From NCBI GenBank assembly GCA_036620675.1, contig JAZHEE010000004.1: a DNA stretch of 64,000 nucleotides; one strand, 5' to 3'. Under the pieces are notes generated by a model, which worked only from the letters and a program-made list of their open reading frames with translations, did not search any database and was not told the DNA's origin. This document shows, one piece after another, positions 9,211 to 15,807 of this stretch; within the stretch, counting starts at the first letter, position 1; each line of letters starts with the position of its first letter. The DNA comes from Jejubacter sp036620675. Lineage in GTDB: Bacteria > Pseudomonadota > Gammaproteobacteria > Enterobacterales > Enterobacteriaceae. Both the position numbers and the translations under genes were made by a program.

Positions 9211-9275
9211 TGTGCTGTGCTGTGCTGTGCTGTGCTGTGCTGTGCTGTGCTGTGCTGTGCTGTGCTGTGCTGTGC
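9211..9275. repeat. Pentanucleotide tandem repeat (TGTGC)x13
   Basis: Thirteen uninterrupted copies of TGTGC lie between the LuxR-type gene and the 3' end of parG. The tract is outside any gene, so slippage would not change a reading frame. It could change transcript ends or spacing. Confidence 0.97.
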
Positions 9276-9321
9276 TAAGTGTAGCCAGTAAGCAGAGGCG
9301 TTTGGGAAAATATATGATTTT

Positions 9322-9361
9322 ATAATCCTGTAATCTTATGCTTTTATGATTACAGGATTAT
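9322..9361. terminator. 14-bp inverted repeat downstream of parG
   Basis: Perfect arms ATAATCCTGTAATC (9322-9335) and GATTACAGGATTAT (9348-9361) with a 12-base loop lie 16 bases beyond the parG stop. It could be a terminator for parFG, but the AT-rich arms also contain the ATGATTA word that recurs upstream of parF. A protein-binding role is possible. Confidence 0.55.
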
Positions 9362-9377
9362 TTGATTTCTAGGTGAT

Positions 9378-9587
9378 CTAGCCTTCACCTTGTTGATTAA
9401 GCCATTGTTTTATAAGATTTATTGTGACTTCTGTCATATCCATATCTGCCTTCAGGCAGGCCATCTTAAAGGACTTGTGCAGCTCTTCCGGAATGTTCAT
9501 TTGTAGTTTTTTGGTCAATCCGGTGGCGTTGCGTAACGAATTGACTGCCTGAACGGTATTACGGTTTTGGCCGAGTTTCATTTTCAT
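9378..9587 (-). CDS. parG: ParG-like ribbon-helix-helix partition protein
   Basis: In TP228-type partition systems ParG binds the centromere, represses parFG and stimulates the ParF ATPase through a flexible N-terminal arm. This 69-residue product has a polar N-terminal arm (MKMKLGQNRNTVQAVNS), then KKLQMNIPEELHKSFKMAC and a ribbon-helix-helix fold ending TEVTINLIKQWLNQQ. It overlaps parF by four bases (ATGA), the arrangement expected of a ParF/ParG pair. Sequence similarity to ParG is modest and the call depends partly on the neighbour. Confidence 0.78.
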   Translation of the reverse strand: MKMKLGQNRNTVQAVNSLRNATGLTKKLQMNIPEELHKSFKMACLKADMDMTEVTINLIKQWLNQQGEG

Positions 9588-10207
9588 ACCAGTAGCTCCA
9601 GTATCTCGTTGGTCAGCACTTCAATCTCTCCTTTTGCGGCGCCGTCATCGGTATCGAACACGGTGCTGCCGTCCAGCATCACCCGAACATAGCTCTGGCG
9701 CTGGGCCATGCCGGTTCGCAACGCTGGCACGCCGGTATCGGCGATGGATGCTTTAAGCACCGACAGCATGCGCGCTTTCTGCACTTTGCGGGTAATAAAG
9801 AAGCGCGCGACCACCGGTTGCAGATCCTGGCGTGCTTCCAGTACGGCGAGAATCGCGCTACAGGCTGCGAAATCCAGCGGGGAAGGGGTAACCGGAATCA
9901 GCACCAGATCGGAAACCATCACTGCCGCAGCCGAAATAGCCGAAATCGCAGCCGCGCCGTCGATAATGACATAATCATAGGATTTTAAGGCCTTACGGAC
10001 CTGGTAGACCTCTTTTTCACTTGCCGCTTCGGTCAGGTCAAAGCGACATTTGTCCTCTTCATACCAGTTGCTGATGCTCTGTTGGGGATCGGTATCGACA
10101 ACAGCGACTGAATAACCTTTACGCGCGATGGCGGTTGCCACATTCACCGCTGCGGTGGTTTTCCCCACGCCGCCTTTTCCGTTCAGAAAAGCGATAATCT
10201 TAGCCAT
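9584..10207 (-). CDS. parF: ParF-type Walker-box partition ATPase
   Basis: This 207-residue ParA-family ATPase is of the small type that lacks an N-terminal DNA-binding domain. It matches TP228 ParF along its full length: FLNGKGGVGKTTAAVNVATA (deviant Walker A with the signature Lys), VVDTDPQQS, DYVIIDGAA, IPVTPSPLDF and DDGAAKGEIE. ParF polymers on the nucleoid pull ParG-centromere complexes apart. Finding it in a region with otherwise chromosomal genes suggests a relic of, or capture from, a plasmid or an integrative element. No replication gene is nearby. Confidence 0.9.
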   Translation of the reverse strand: MAKIIAFLNGKGGVGKTTAAVNVATAIARKGYSVAVVDTDPQQSISNWYEEDKCRFDLTEAASEKEVYQVRKALKSYDYVIIDGAAAISAISAAAVMVSDLVLIPVTPSPLDFAACSAILAVLEARQDLQPVVARFFITRKVQKARMLSVLKASIADTGVPALRTGMAQRQSYVRVMLDGSTVFDTDDGAAKGEIEVLTNEILELLV

Positions 10208-10234
10208 GGCTTATCCTTATCTAATGCAATCATC

Positions 10235-10512
10235 TTATGATTATCAGATTCTCATCATCACATGATTACCGCTATGGATAACAGTCTGATGTTTGTATCT
10301 TTGCATGACAGTATTAAATAATTTTATAATCATGTGATTATAAAATCCAATACGTTTATGCATCCTTGTGCAGTAAAAGTAAATAATATCAAATTCTTAT
10401 AAGGTGTTGTTGTGATTTAGTGATTGTATAATTATTTAGCTATATGATTTCATGATTATAGCATTCAGGGGACGTAGCGGATGATGACAGGATTCCATGA
10501 TGCTATGATTAT
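10235..10512. promoter_or_regulatory. Candidate partition site/operator upstream of parF
   Basis: The AT-rich region ahead of parF repeats the word ATGATTAT/C at 10237, 10262, 10452 and 10505, and inverted at 10326. A perfect palindrome with 12-base arms (ATTTTATAATCA, TG, TGATTATAAAAT) spans 10321-10346. Such iterated sites upstream of parF are where ParG would bind as centromere and autoregulatory operator. The motif differs from the published TP228 boxes, so the role is inferred from position. Confidence 0.5.
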
Positions 10513-10590
10513 TTTTGCCTGGCGCTATCGGAGCGGAGTCGAATCATCGGCCTCTGGTCGACCCGGCGAGTGGTCGTTTTTGATTCAGAA

Positions 10591-10643
10591 TGGTGCTGGT
10601 GCTGGTGCTGGTGCTGGTGCTGGTGCTGGTGCTGGTGCTGGTG
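10591..10643. repeat. Hexanucleotide tandem repeat (TGGTGC)x8
   Basis: Eight exact copies of TGGTGC (10591-10638) are followed by a partial ninth. The tract can be read as Gly-Ala repeats in a short plus-strand frame or His-Gln repeats on the minus strand. Neither frame has homology or a good ribosome site that I can see, so I leave it as a simple repeat. Confidence 0.95.
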
Positions 10644-10895
10644 AGGAGCCTGATTTCGAAACCGTGATAAATGCCAATGGCGTCGATTCTCTGCCTGGGC
10701 GTGGAAAACTGAATCAGCAGTGTCCCCGCCCGGCGCGCCAGTGGCTCCCTTTCGGTACAAGCTGGATGGTGGCAGCGAAAAGCACAGGTGGCGCGAAGGG
10801 GGTGTATTGCCTCCGATGTCATGCGTAGCGCCATCGGGCGTTGAGGAATATTAACCTTGATCCGCCGATTCCCGGACTGCTGCGTTTTTCGGTAA

Positions 10896-11533
10896 TTCCC
10901 TTCCATTTCATTCTACGCGGCTTCGCTGTCCAGCCACCACGGAGTGGAGGTTACTCCTGGCGGCACCTCCATCGGCGGTATTAAAGAGACACTGCTGTTC
11001 CCCTTCAGGCCCGGATAGGCAGCGCTTCGACCCAGTATCCGATAGGCAATGGCGTTTACGAGTGGTCCGCGCCGGATGATGGCGAACTGACGCTGCTCAT
11101 CACTGATTCCAACTACGCTGATAACAGCGGCGAATTTCACGTCGATATCTACAAGTCGGCTGCCGGCGGAAAAGCCGGCGTAAGTCAGGCGTGGACAGGG
11201 GAGATCCCGGCCAGCAGAGCGGAAGGTGCCAGCACCGGGCTACAGCTAAAAGCCGGAGATAAAGTGACCATTCAGGTCTCCGGCTGGATTAAATACGGCA
11301 AAGAAGAGTTTGCGTTAGCCACGCCCTATGGGCGGGTACGCGATGGTCTGGTGACGCGCGATGAAGTGGTGGTAAAAGCTCGTTTGGGCGCTTCCGGAAA
11401 AAGTTACGATATCGGTAGCGGCATCGTTGACTGGGAAGTCCCGGAAGATGGCGAGCTGAATCTGTTTGTGGTCGATAGCGCTAAGGGCTATGGCGATAAC
11501 AGCGGCAGCTTTAACGCGAAGATATACCGGTAA
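10896..11533 (+). pseudogene. LecA-like (PA-IL family) tandem-domain lectin, frameshifted and 5'-truncated
   Basis: Two successive domains resemble the Pseudomonas galactophilic lectin LecA, a calcium-dependent beta-sandwich sugar binder. Domain 1 carries VEVTPGGTSIGGIKETLL and ends YADNSGEFHVDIYKS. Domain 2 carries VTIQVSGWIKYG and ends KGYGDNSGSFNAKIYR, matching the LecA calcium loop YGNNSGSF. The frame breaks at 11000-11003, where a run of four C would need a fifth to join the two parts; without it the upstream frame stops at 11016. The upstream frame itself opens only after a stop at 10893 and has no start codon. It is therefore also missing its N-terminus. Domain 2 alone is open from 11264. 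Confidence 0.72.
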
Positions 11534-11550
11534 TTCCGGGCTCTGATATA

Positions 11551-11578
11551 AAAACGCCATCCGTTGGGATGGCGTTTT
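11551..11578. terminator. Bidirectional rho-independent terminator
   Basis: Arms AAAACGCCATCC (11551-11562) and GGATGGCGTTTT (11567-11578) with loop GTTG are flanked by A- and T-runs on both sides. The terminator serves the lectin remnant on the plus strand and gdx on the minus strand. Confidence 0.93.
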
Positions 11579-11585
11579 TATTTAT

Positions 11586-11900
11586 TCAGGAAGCTATCTT
11601 CATTAATACCAGACCTGAAACGATCAATACTGCGGCGATAATGCGGGTTAATGAAGCCGGTTCGCCAAGGATAAACAGCCCAACCGTAAATGCCCCCACC
11701 GCGCCGATACCGGTCCAGATGGTATAGGCGGTGCCCAGAGGCAGGGAGCGCATGGCGAATGAAAGCAGACCAAAGCTGGCAATCATGGCAACAATCGTAA
11801 TCACAGCATAGCTGGGGCGGGTAAAGCCGTGGGACAGCTTTATGGTATACGACCAGACGATCTCCAGGATACCGGCGGCGACAAGGAAAATCCACGCCAT
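11586..11900 (-). CDS. gdx: Gdx/SugE, guanidinium exporter (SMR family)
   Basis: This is a four-helix small multidrug resistance family protein. The Gdx/SugE branch exports guanidinium in exchange for protons as an antiparallel dimer. The 104-residue product starts MAWIFLVAAGILEIVWSYTI, with the essential membrane Glu in GILEIVW. It continues with LPLGTAYTIWTGIGAVG and ends LVLMKIAS. The start at 11900 follows GGAGAAG at eight bases. A guanidine-II riboswitch lies directly upstream, which confirms the guanidinium-export assignment. Confidence 0.95.
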   Translation of the reverse strand: MAWIFLVAAGILEIVWSYTIKLSHGFTRPSYAVITIVAMIASFGLLSFAMRSLPLGTAYTIWTGIGAVGAFTVGLFILGEPASLTRIIAAVLIVSGLVLMKIAS

Positions 11901-11919
11901 AACAGACTTCTCCATTAGC

Positions 11920-11967
11920 GTCAGGTCGTCCTGACAAAGATGAAAGCCACCCGGGTCGTCCCGGATG
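11920..11967 (-). ncRNA. Guanidine-II riboswitch (mini-ykkC)
   Basis: On the minus strand two short hairpins, each with an ACGA loop, occur in tandem: CCGGG-ACGA-CCCGG (11964-11951) and GTCAGG-ACGA-CCTGAC (11935-11920), separated by about 15 bases. Twin ACGR-capped stems are the defining structure of mini-ykkC RNA. The second stem ends about ten bases before the gdx ribosome site. Guanidine binding would free the site and turn on translation. Confidence 0.93.
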
Positions 11968-12036
11968 AGGCGCAAGCCGCAGCCGATAGTAACAAATCGG
12001 GATGAAAATTGCGCCCCGTCAGGGGCGCAGCGGCCA

Positions 12037-13032
12037 TTAACGGTCGACAAAGCGCGCAAAATTTTCGGTATAGCGCGCCCCACGGGTCTGATGCCGCTGC
12101 GTCATGGCGCTTAATCCGGCATACTCCTGCGCCGATAAATTGAGAGCGGCAGCGCCCAGGTTATCCTCCAGATGGCTGCGTCGCCTGCTGCCGGGGATCG
12201 GCACGATATCCTGGCCCTGATGCAGCAGCCAACCCAGAGCCACCTGAGCGGGCGTGGCGTTATGTTTGTCGGCCAGCGCTTTGACCGCATCGACGATGGC
12301 CAGATTAAGCCGGTAGTTTTCGCCCTGCAGGCGCGGATCGCCCCAGGAGCGGAAATCCTCTTTCGGGTAGTCCTGAGCCGGTTTGGCCTGACCGGTCAGA
12401 AAGCCTCGCCCCAGGGGGCTGAAGGGTACCAGACCGATGCCCAACTCGCGTAACGTCGGTAATATCTCCGCTTCGATATTGCGTTCCCACAGCGAATATT
12501 CGCTCTGCAACGCGCTAACGGGGTGTACGCGATGGGCTCGGCGCAGGGTGTCCACTCCCGCTTCCGACAGACCGAAATAGCGCACCTTGCCTTCGGCAAT
12601 CAGATCGCCAACGGCGCCCGCGACCTCTTCGACAGGAACATCCGGATCGACCCGATGCTGATACAGCAGATCGATATAGTCGGTTTGCAGACGCTTCAGT
12701 GAGGCTTCGACCACCTCGCGAATATGCCGCGGTCGGCTGTCCAGGCCGCTGGCCCGCGTCTTGCTGATATCAAAGCCAAACTTGGTGGCGATAACGGTCT
12801 GCTGGCGCTGTCGGCTTCGTTTTAGCCAGCGGCCGAGCAATTCTTCATTCAGATAAGGGCCGTAGAATTCCGCGGTATCGAAAAAGTTCAGCCCCAGCGC
12901 CAGGGCGCGATCCAGGGTCGCCAGAGATTCCTGTTCGTCGGCCGCGCCGTAGGCATGGCTCATGCCCATGCATCCCAGGCCAATCTCAGAAACGGTCAGC
13001 CCCTGGCTGCCTAAAGCTCGTGGTTTCAACAT
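12037..13032 (-). CDS. Aldo/keto reductase (AKR13/YakC-like)
   Basis: This is an NADPH-dependent oxidoreductase of the aldo/keto reductase superfamily, 331 residues, cytoplasmic. Motifs are LGSQGLTVSEIGLGCMGMSH, FFDTAEFYGPYLNEE (catalytic Asp and Tyr), VIATKFGFD (catalytic Lys) and DLLYQHRVDPDVPVEE (His), followed by GWLLHQGQDIVPIPGSR for cofactor binding. The start at 13032 follows GGAGAGGAAAC; a longer frame to 13098 is unlikely. It is divergent from a LysR-type gene 105 bp away, which probably controls it. The substrate is unknown. Confidence 0.9.
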   Translation of the reverse strand: MLKPRALGSQGLTVSEIGLGCMGMSHAYGAADEQESLATLDRALALGLNFFDTAEFYGPYLNEELLGRWLKRSRQRQQTVIATKFGFDISKTRASGLDSRPRHIREVVEASLKRLQTDYIDLLYQHRVDPDVPVEEVAGAVGDLIAEGKVRYFGLSEAGVDTLRRAHRVHPVSALQSEYSLWERNIEAEILPTLRELGIGLVPFSPLGRGFLTGQAKPAQDYPKEDFRSWGDPRLQGENYRLNLAIVDAVKALADKHNATPAQVALGWLLHQGQDIVPIPGSRRRSHLEDNLGAAALNLSAQEYAGLSAMTQRHQTRGARYTENFARFVDR

Positions 13033-13137
13033 TGTTTCCTCTCCGGTATGGGGTGAGGCCCCTATTCTGCAGGCGTTGACATTGATGTTTAATGCCACGC
13101 ATTCTTCATGAATTGATTAGCTGTGGATATATAATTG

Positions 13138-14043
13138 ATGAAAGACAGCGACTATAAGCAGCTACGGGCTTTTCAGGCCATCGCCGAACAGGGAAGTTTT
13201 GTGGCCGCCGCCAGAACCCTGAATATCACCCCGTCGGCGCTCAGTCAGGTAATTCGGCGACTGGAAGATAAAATGGGCACCCGGCTGTTTCATCGCACCA
13301 CCCGCAGAGTGTCGCTTAGCGAGGCCGGGCAGCGCCTGTACGCGCGGTTGCGCCCGGCGCTGGATGAGCTGGATGCCGCTTTTCATGAAGCTCGCAGCCA
13401 GGCGGGAAAACTCTCCGGACGGGTGCGGTTGCACGCATCCAGCATCGCTGCGGACGATGTACTGGCGCCAGTTCTGGGGGGCTTCCATGAACGCTATCCC
13501 GATATCGTGCTGGATATTGTCGCCGAGTCGGCTTTTGTTGATTTGATTGCCGAAGGTTTTGACCTGGGCATTACCCTGGGAGAGTTCGTACAGAAAGATA
13601 TGGTGGCCTGTTCCCTGGGGCCTGAATTGCGGATGGTGGCGGCCGCTTCGCCGGCCTATCTGGCGCGTTATGGCACGCCTGAAACGCCGGGCGATTTGCA
13701 GCGTCATAAGTGCATTAACTGGCGCAATCCTGGAAATAACAGTCTGTATCGCTGGGAGTTCTTTCAGAACGGACACTGGATGTCGCTGGCCGTGGAGGGG
13801 CCGCTTATCACCACCCGACGGGAAGTCGCGGCGGTGGCGGCAGTTCAGGGGATCGGAATCACTTTCTGGAGCGAAGATAAACTCAAACCCTGGCTGGAAA
13901 GCGGTGAACTTATCCCTTTGTTACGAGCGTACTGCCCGCCGTTTCTGGGCTGGCATCTTTATTATCCGCGTCAGCGCCACACCGCGCCCGCGGTGCGGGC
14001 GCTTATTGATTATCTGAGGGATGTGTGCCGACAGGAAAGGTGA
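13138..14043 (+). CDS. LysR-type transcriptional regulator
   Basis: The 301-residue product has an N-terminal winged helix-turn-helix (FVAAARTLNITPSALSQVIR, RLFHRTTRRVSLSEAG). A type-2 periplasmic-binding-like effector domain follows. It is transcribed away from the aldo/keto reductase gene, the usual geometry for a LysR regulator and its target. The gene ends one base before the convergent pgaD stop, leaving no room for a separate terminator. Confidence 0.9.
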   Translation: MKDSDYKQLRAFQAIAEQGSFVAAARTLNITPSALSQVIRRLEDKMGTRLFHRTTRRVSLSEAGQRLYARLRPALDELDAAFHEARSQAGKLSGRVRLHASSIAADDVLAPVLGGFHERYPDIVLDIVAESAFVDLIAEGFDLGITLGEFVQKDMVACSLGPELRMVAAASPAYLARYGTPETPGDLQRHKCINWRNPGNNSLYRWEFFQNGHWMSLAVEGPLITTRREVAAVAAVQGIGITFWSEDKLKPWLESGELIPLLRAYCPPFLGWHLYYPRQRHTAPAVRALIDYLRDVCRQER

Positions 14044-14044
14044 T

Positions 14045-14479
14045 TTACGCGTCTTCGTCCTCTGAGCGGCTGGCTTTCAGGTCGATGATTCTGCCGATCC
14101 TATCGTGATAGAGGGTGAGCTGGTTGTACTGGCTCATTTCCGAGATGATTTGCGGCGCGACATGAAAGCTTTCCGCCAGCTCGTCATGGCCTAATGAATC
14201 CAGGGCGCCGTGGCGCCTGGCATCAAAGCGCCGCAGATTGTATTGATACCATAGGATAAGCAGCCAGCCGTTGATGACCGCAATCAGTAAATAGACCAGC
14301 ACCGTATTAAACGAGGCGATAATGATTTCCCAGCGATGGTTGCGCTGTTCGGTAATTTGCGTCAACAGATTATCGTACAGGAAAAACAGAAACCCGGCCC
14401 AGGCGATAAGGGTTAATATGCTGTCGAAAACTCGCGGCAATAGGCGGTGCTCGGTCAGTATTAAGGCGTTCTCGTTCAT
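14045..14479 (-). CDS. pgaD: PgaD, poly-N-acetylglucosamine synthase accessory subunit
   Basis: PgaD is the small inner-membrane partner of PgaC; together they polymerise poly-beta-1,6-GlcNAc and respond to c-di-GMP. The 144-residue product has two membrane helices (near VFDSILTLIAWAGFLFF and VLVYLLIAVINGWLLIL). A cytoplasmic tail follows. It starts one base inside the pgaC stop (TAATG) and is last in the pgaABCD operon. Similarity within this family is low, so position is important evidence. Confidence 0.93.
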   Translation of the reverse strand: MNENALILTEHRLLPRVFDSILTLIAWAGFLFFLYDNLLTQITEQRNHRWEIIIASFNTVLVYLLIAVINGWLLILWYQYNLRRFDARRHGALDSLGHDELAESFHVAPQIISEMSQYNQLTLYHDRIGRIIDLKASRSEDEDA

Positions 14480-15807
14480 TATATTCTTCCTTTTCCTCGA
14501 TCCGGGCTTACCCAGCGGGCCCGGGAACGTTTACGTTTAAGCATCACTTTGGGGAAGGAGACCAGTGTGGTAAACAGACTGATCATCCAGTAGACCATCG
14601 GAAACCAGATCACCCAGAACAGTGAACCGGCCACTTTTTTTTCATAGCGCCGTTCAATAAACAGGCTCACCAGAAATTGCAGCAGGCACATTACGCCCAG
14701 CAGCAGCCCGGTAAATTCCGGCGGGAACAGACTCTGTACGGCCAGGTTAGGAGGGAGCGGCACCAGGTGACTGGCGATAAACAGTAAAATGGTGACTGCA
14801 TAGGAAAACGCCCAGGTGGTGGAAAGGGCATACTCCACGAATAGTGGCCACATGCGATGGTGCTCCCATCGGAACAGGCGGCGCAGATTGACCAGAAAGA
14901 CTTCCGCTCCGCCCTGGGCCCAGCGCAGGCGCTGCTTCCACAGCCCTTTTAGCGTCTCTGGCATCAGGATCCAGCACAGCGCCCGGGGTTCGAAAAAGAT
15001 AGTCCAGTGCCGTAACTGCAGCTTCCAGCTGATATCGATATCCTCGGTTATCATGTCCGGGCTCCAGTAACCGACGTCCGCCAGCGCCTGGCGGCGAAAA
15101 GCGGCAACCACGCCGGAAACGGTAAATACCCTGCCATAGATACGCTGGGTGCGTTTAATCAGTCCGATAATTGAGGAAAACTCTCCCACCTGAATACGGC
15201 CGATCAGCGTGGAGCGCGTGCGGATGCGCGGATTGCCGGTAACGGCGCCCACGTGGGGGTAGTGGATAAGCGGCGCGACCAGGTACGCAGCCGTATCGCG
15301 ATCCAGCAGGGCGTCGCCGTCGATACAGACCAGCAGATCGCCGCGTGCTGCGGCGGTTCCGGCTTTCAGCGCCACCGCCTTTCCCTGGTTTTCCGCCAGT
15401 TGTATCACCCGTAGCTTCGGATACTCCTGTGCCAACTGATGCAGCACCTGAGCGGTGTTATCGGAAGATCCATCGTTGATTGCGATAACTTCAATGTTTT
15501 CATAACGCTGGCCCAGCGCCGCTTCAATCGTTTCCCGGGCATTTTTCTCTTCGTTAAAGCAGGGGATCAGAATGGAGATCAGCGGATTTCCCTCAAGCTG
15601 AGGCGCAGGCATCTCTTTGCTCCAGGGCCAGTGACGTTCCAGCTGGAACCAGAAATAGAGCCCTCCGGTTATCCACAGCACCGACATAAACAGCGGCCAG
15701 AAAAAGACGAAATCCAGAATCAGTTCCCCGGTGAAAATCGCGGCGAAGCCTAACGGCAGTCCGAACACCAGGCACAGAATAGAGAATGCGATAATGCGAT
15801 CAGTCAT
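14479..15807 (-). CDS. pgaC: PgaC, poly-beta-1,6-N-acetylglucosamine glycosyltransferase
   Basis: This is a processive family-2 glycosyltransferase in the inner membrane that extends the PGA biofilm polysaccharide from UDP-GlcNAc. The 442-residue product shows LISILIPCFNEEKNA, VIAINDGSSDNT, CIDGDALLD, TEDIDISW and QRLRWAQGGAE (Q-x-x-R-W), flanked by membrane helices. The ATG at 15807 overlaps the end of pgaB by eight bases; the frame stays open far into pgaB, but that extension is not homologous. The operon order is A-B-C-D. Confidence 0.97.
   Translation of the reverse strand: MTDRIIAFSILCLVFGLPLGFAAIFTGELILDFVFFWPLFMSVLWITGGLYFWFQLERHWPWSKEMPAPQLEGNPLISILIPCFNEEKNARETIEAALGQRYENIEVIAINDGSSDNTAQVLHQLAQEYPKLRVIQLAENQGKAVALKAGTAAARGDLLVCIDGDALLDRDTAAYLVAPLIHYPHVGAVTGNPRIRTRSTLIGRIQVGEFSSIIGLIKRTQRIYGRVFTVSGVVAAFRRQALADVGYWSPDMITEDIDISWKLQLRHWTIFFEPRALCWILMPETLKGLWKQRLRWAQGGAEVFLVNLRRLFRWEHHRMWPLFVEYALSTTWAFSYAVTILLFIASHLVPLPPNLAVQSLFPPEFTGLLLGVMCLLQFLVSLFIERRYEKKVAGSLFWVIWFPMVYWMISLFTTLVSFPKVMLKRKRSRARWVSPDRGKGRI

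Noticed and set aside
9378..10207. Window as a plasmid because of parF/parG
   Set aside because: No replication initiator, iteron origin or transfer gene; the remaining genes are typical chromosomal loci. Replicon status cannot be proved from this window.
10481..10828. 115-codon plus-strand frame with Gly-Ala repeats, and His-Gln repeat frames on the minus strand
   Set aside because: The repeat keeps several frames open by chance; there is no recognisable domain outside it and no convincing start.
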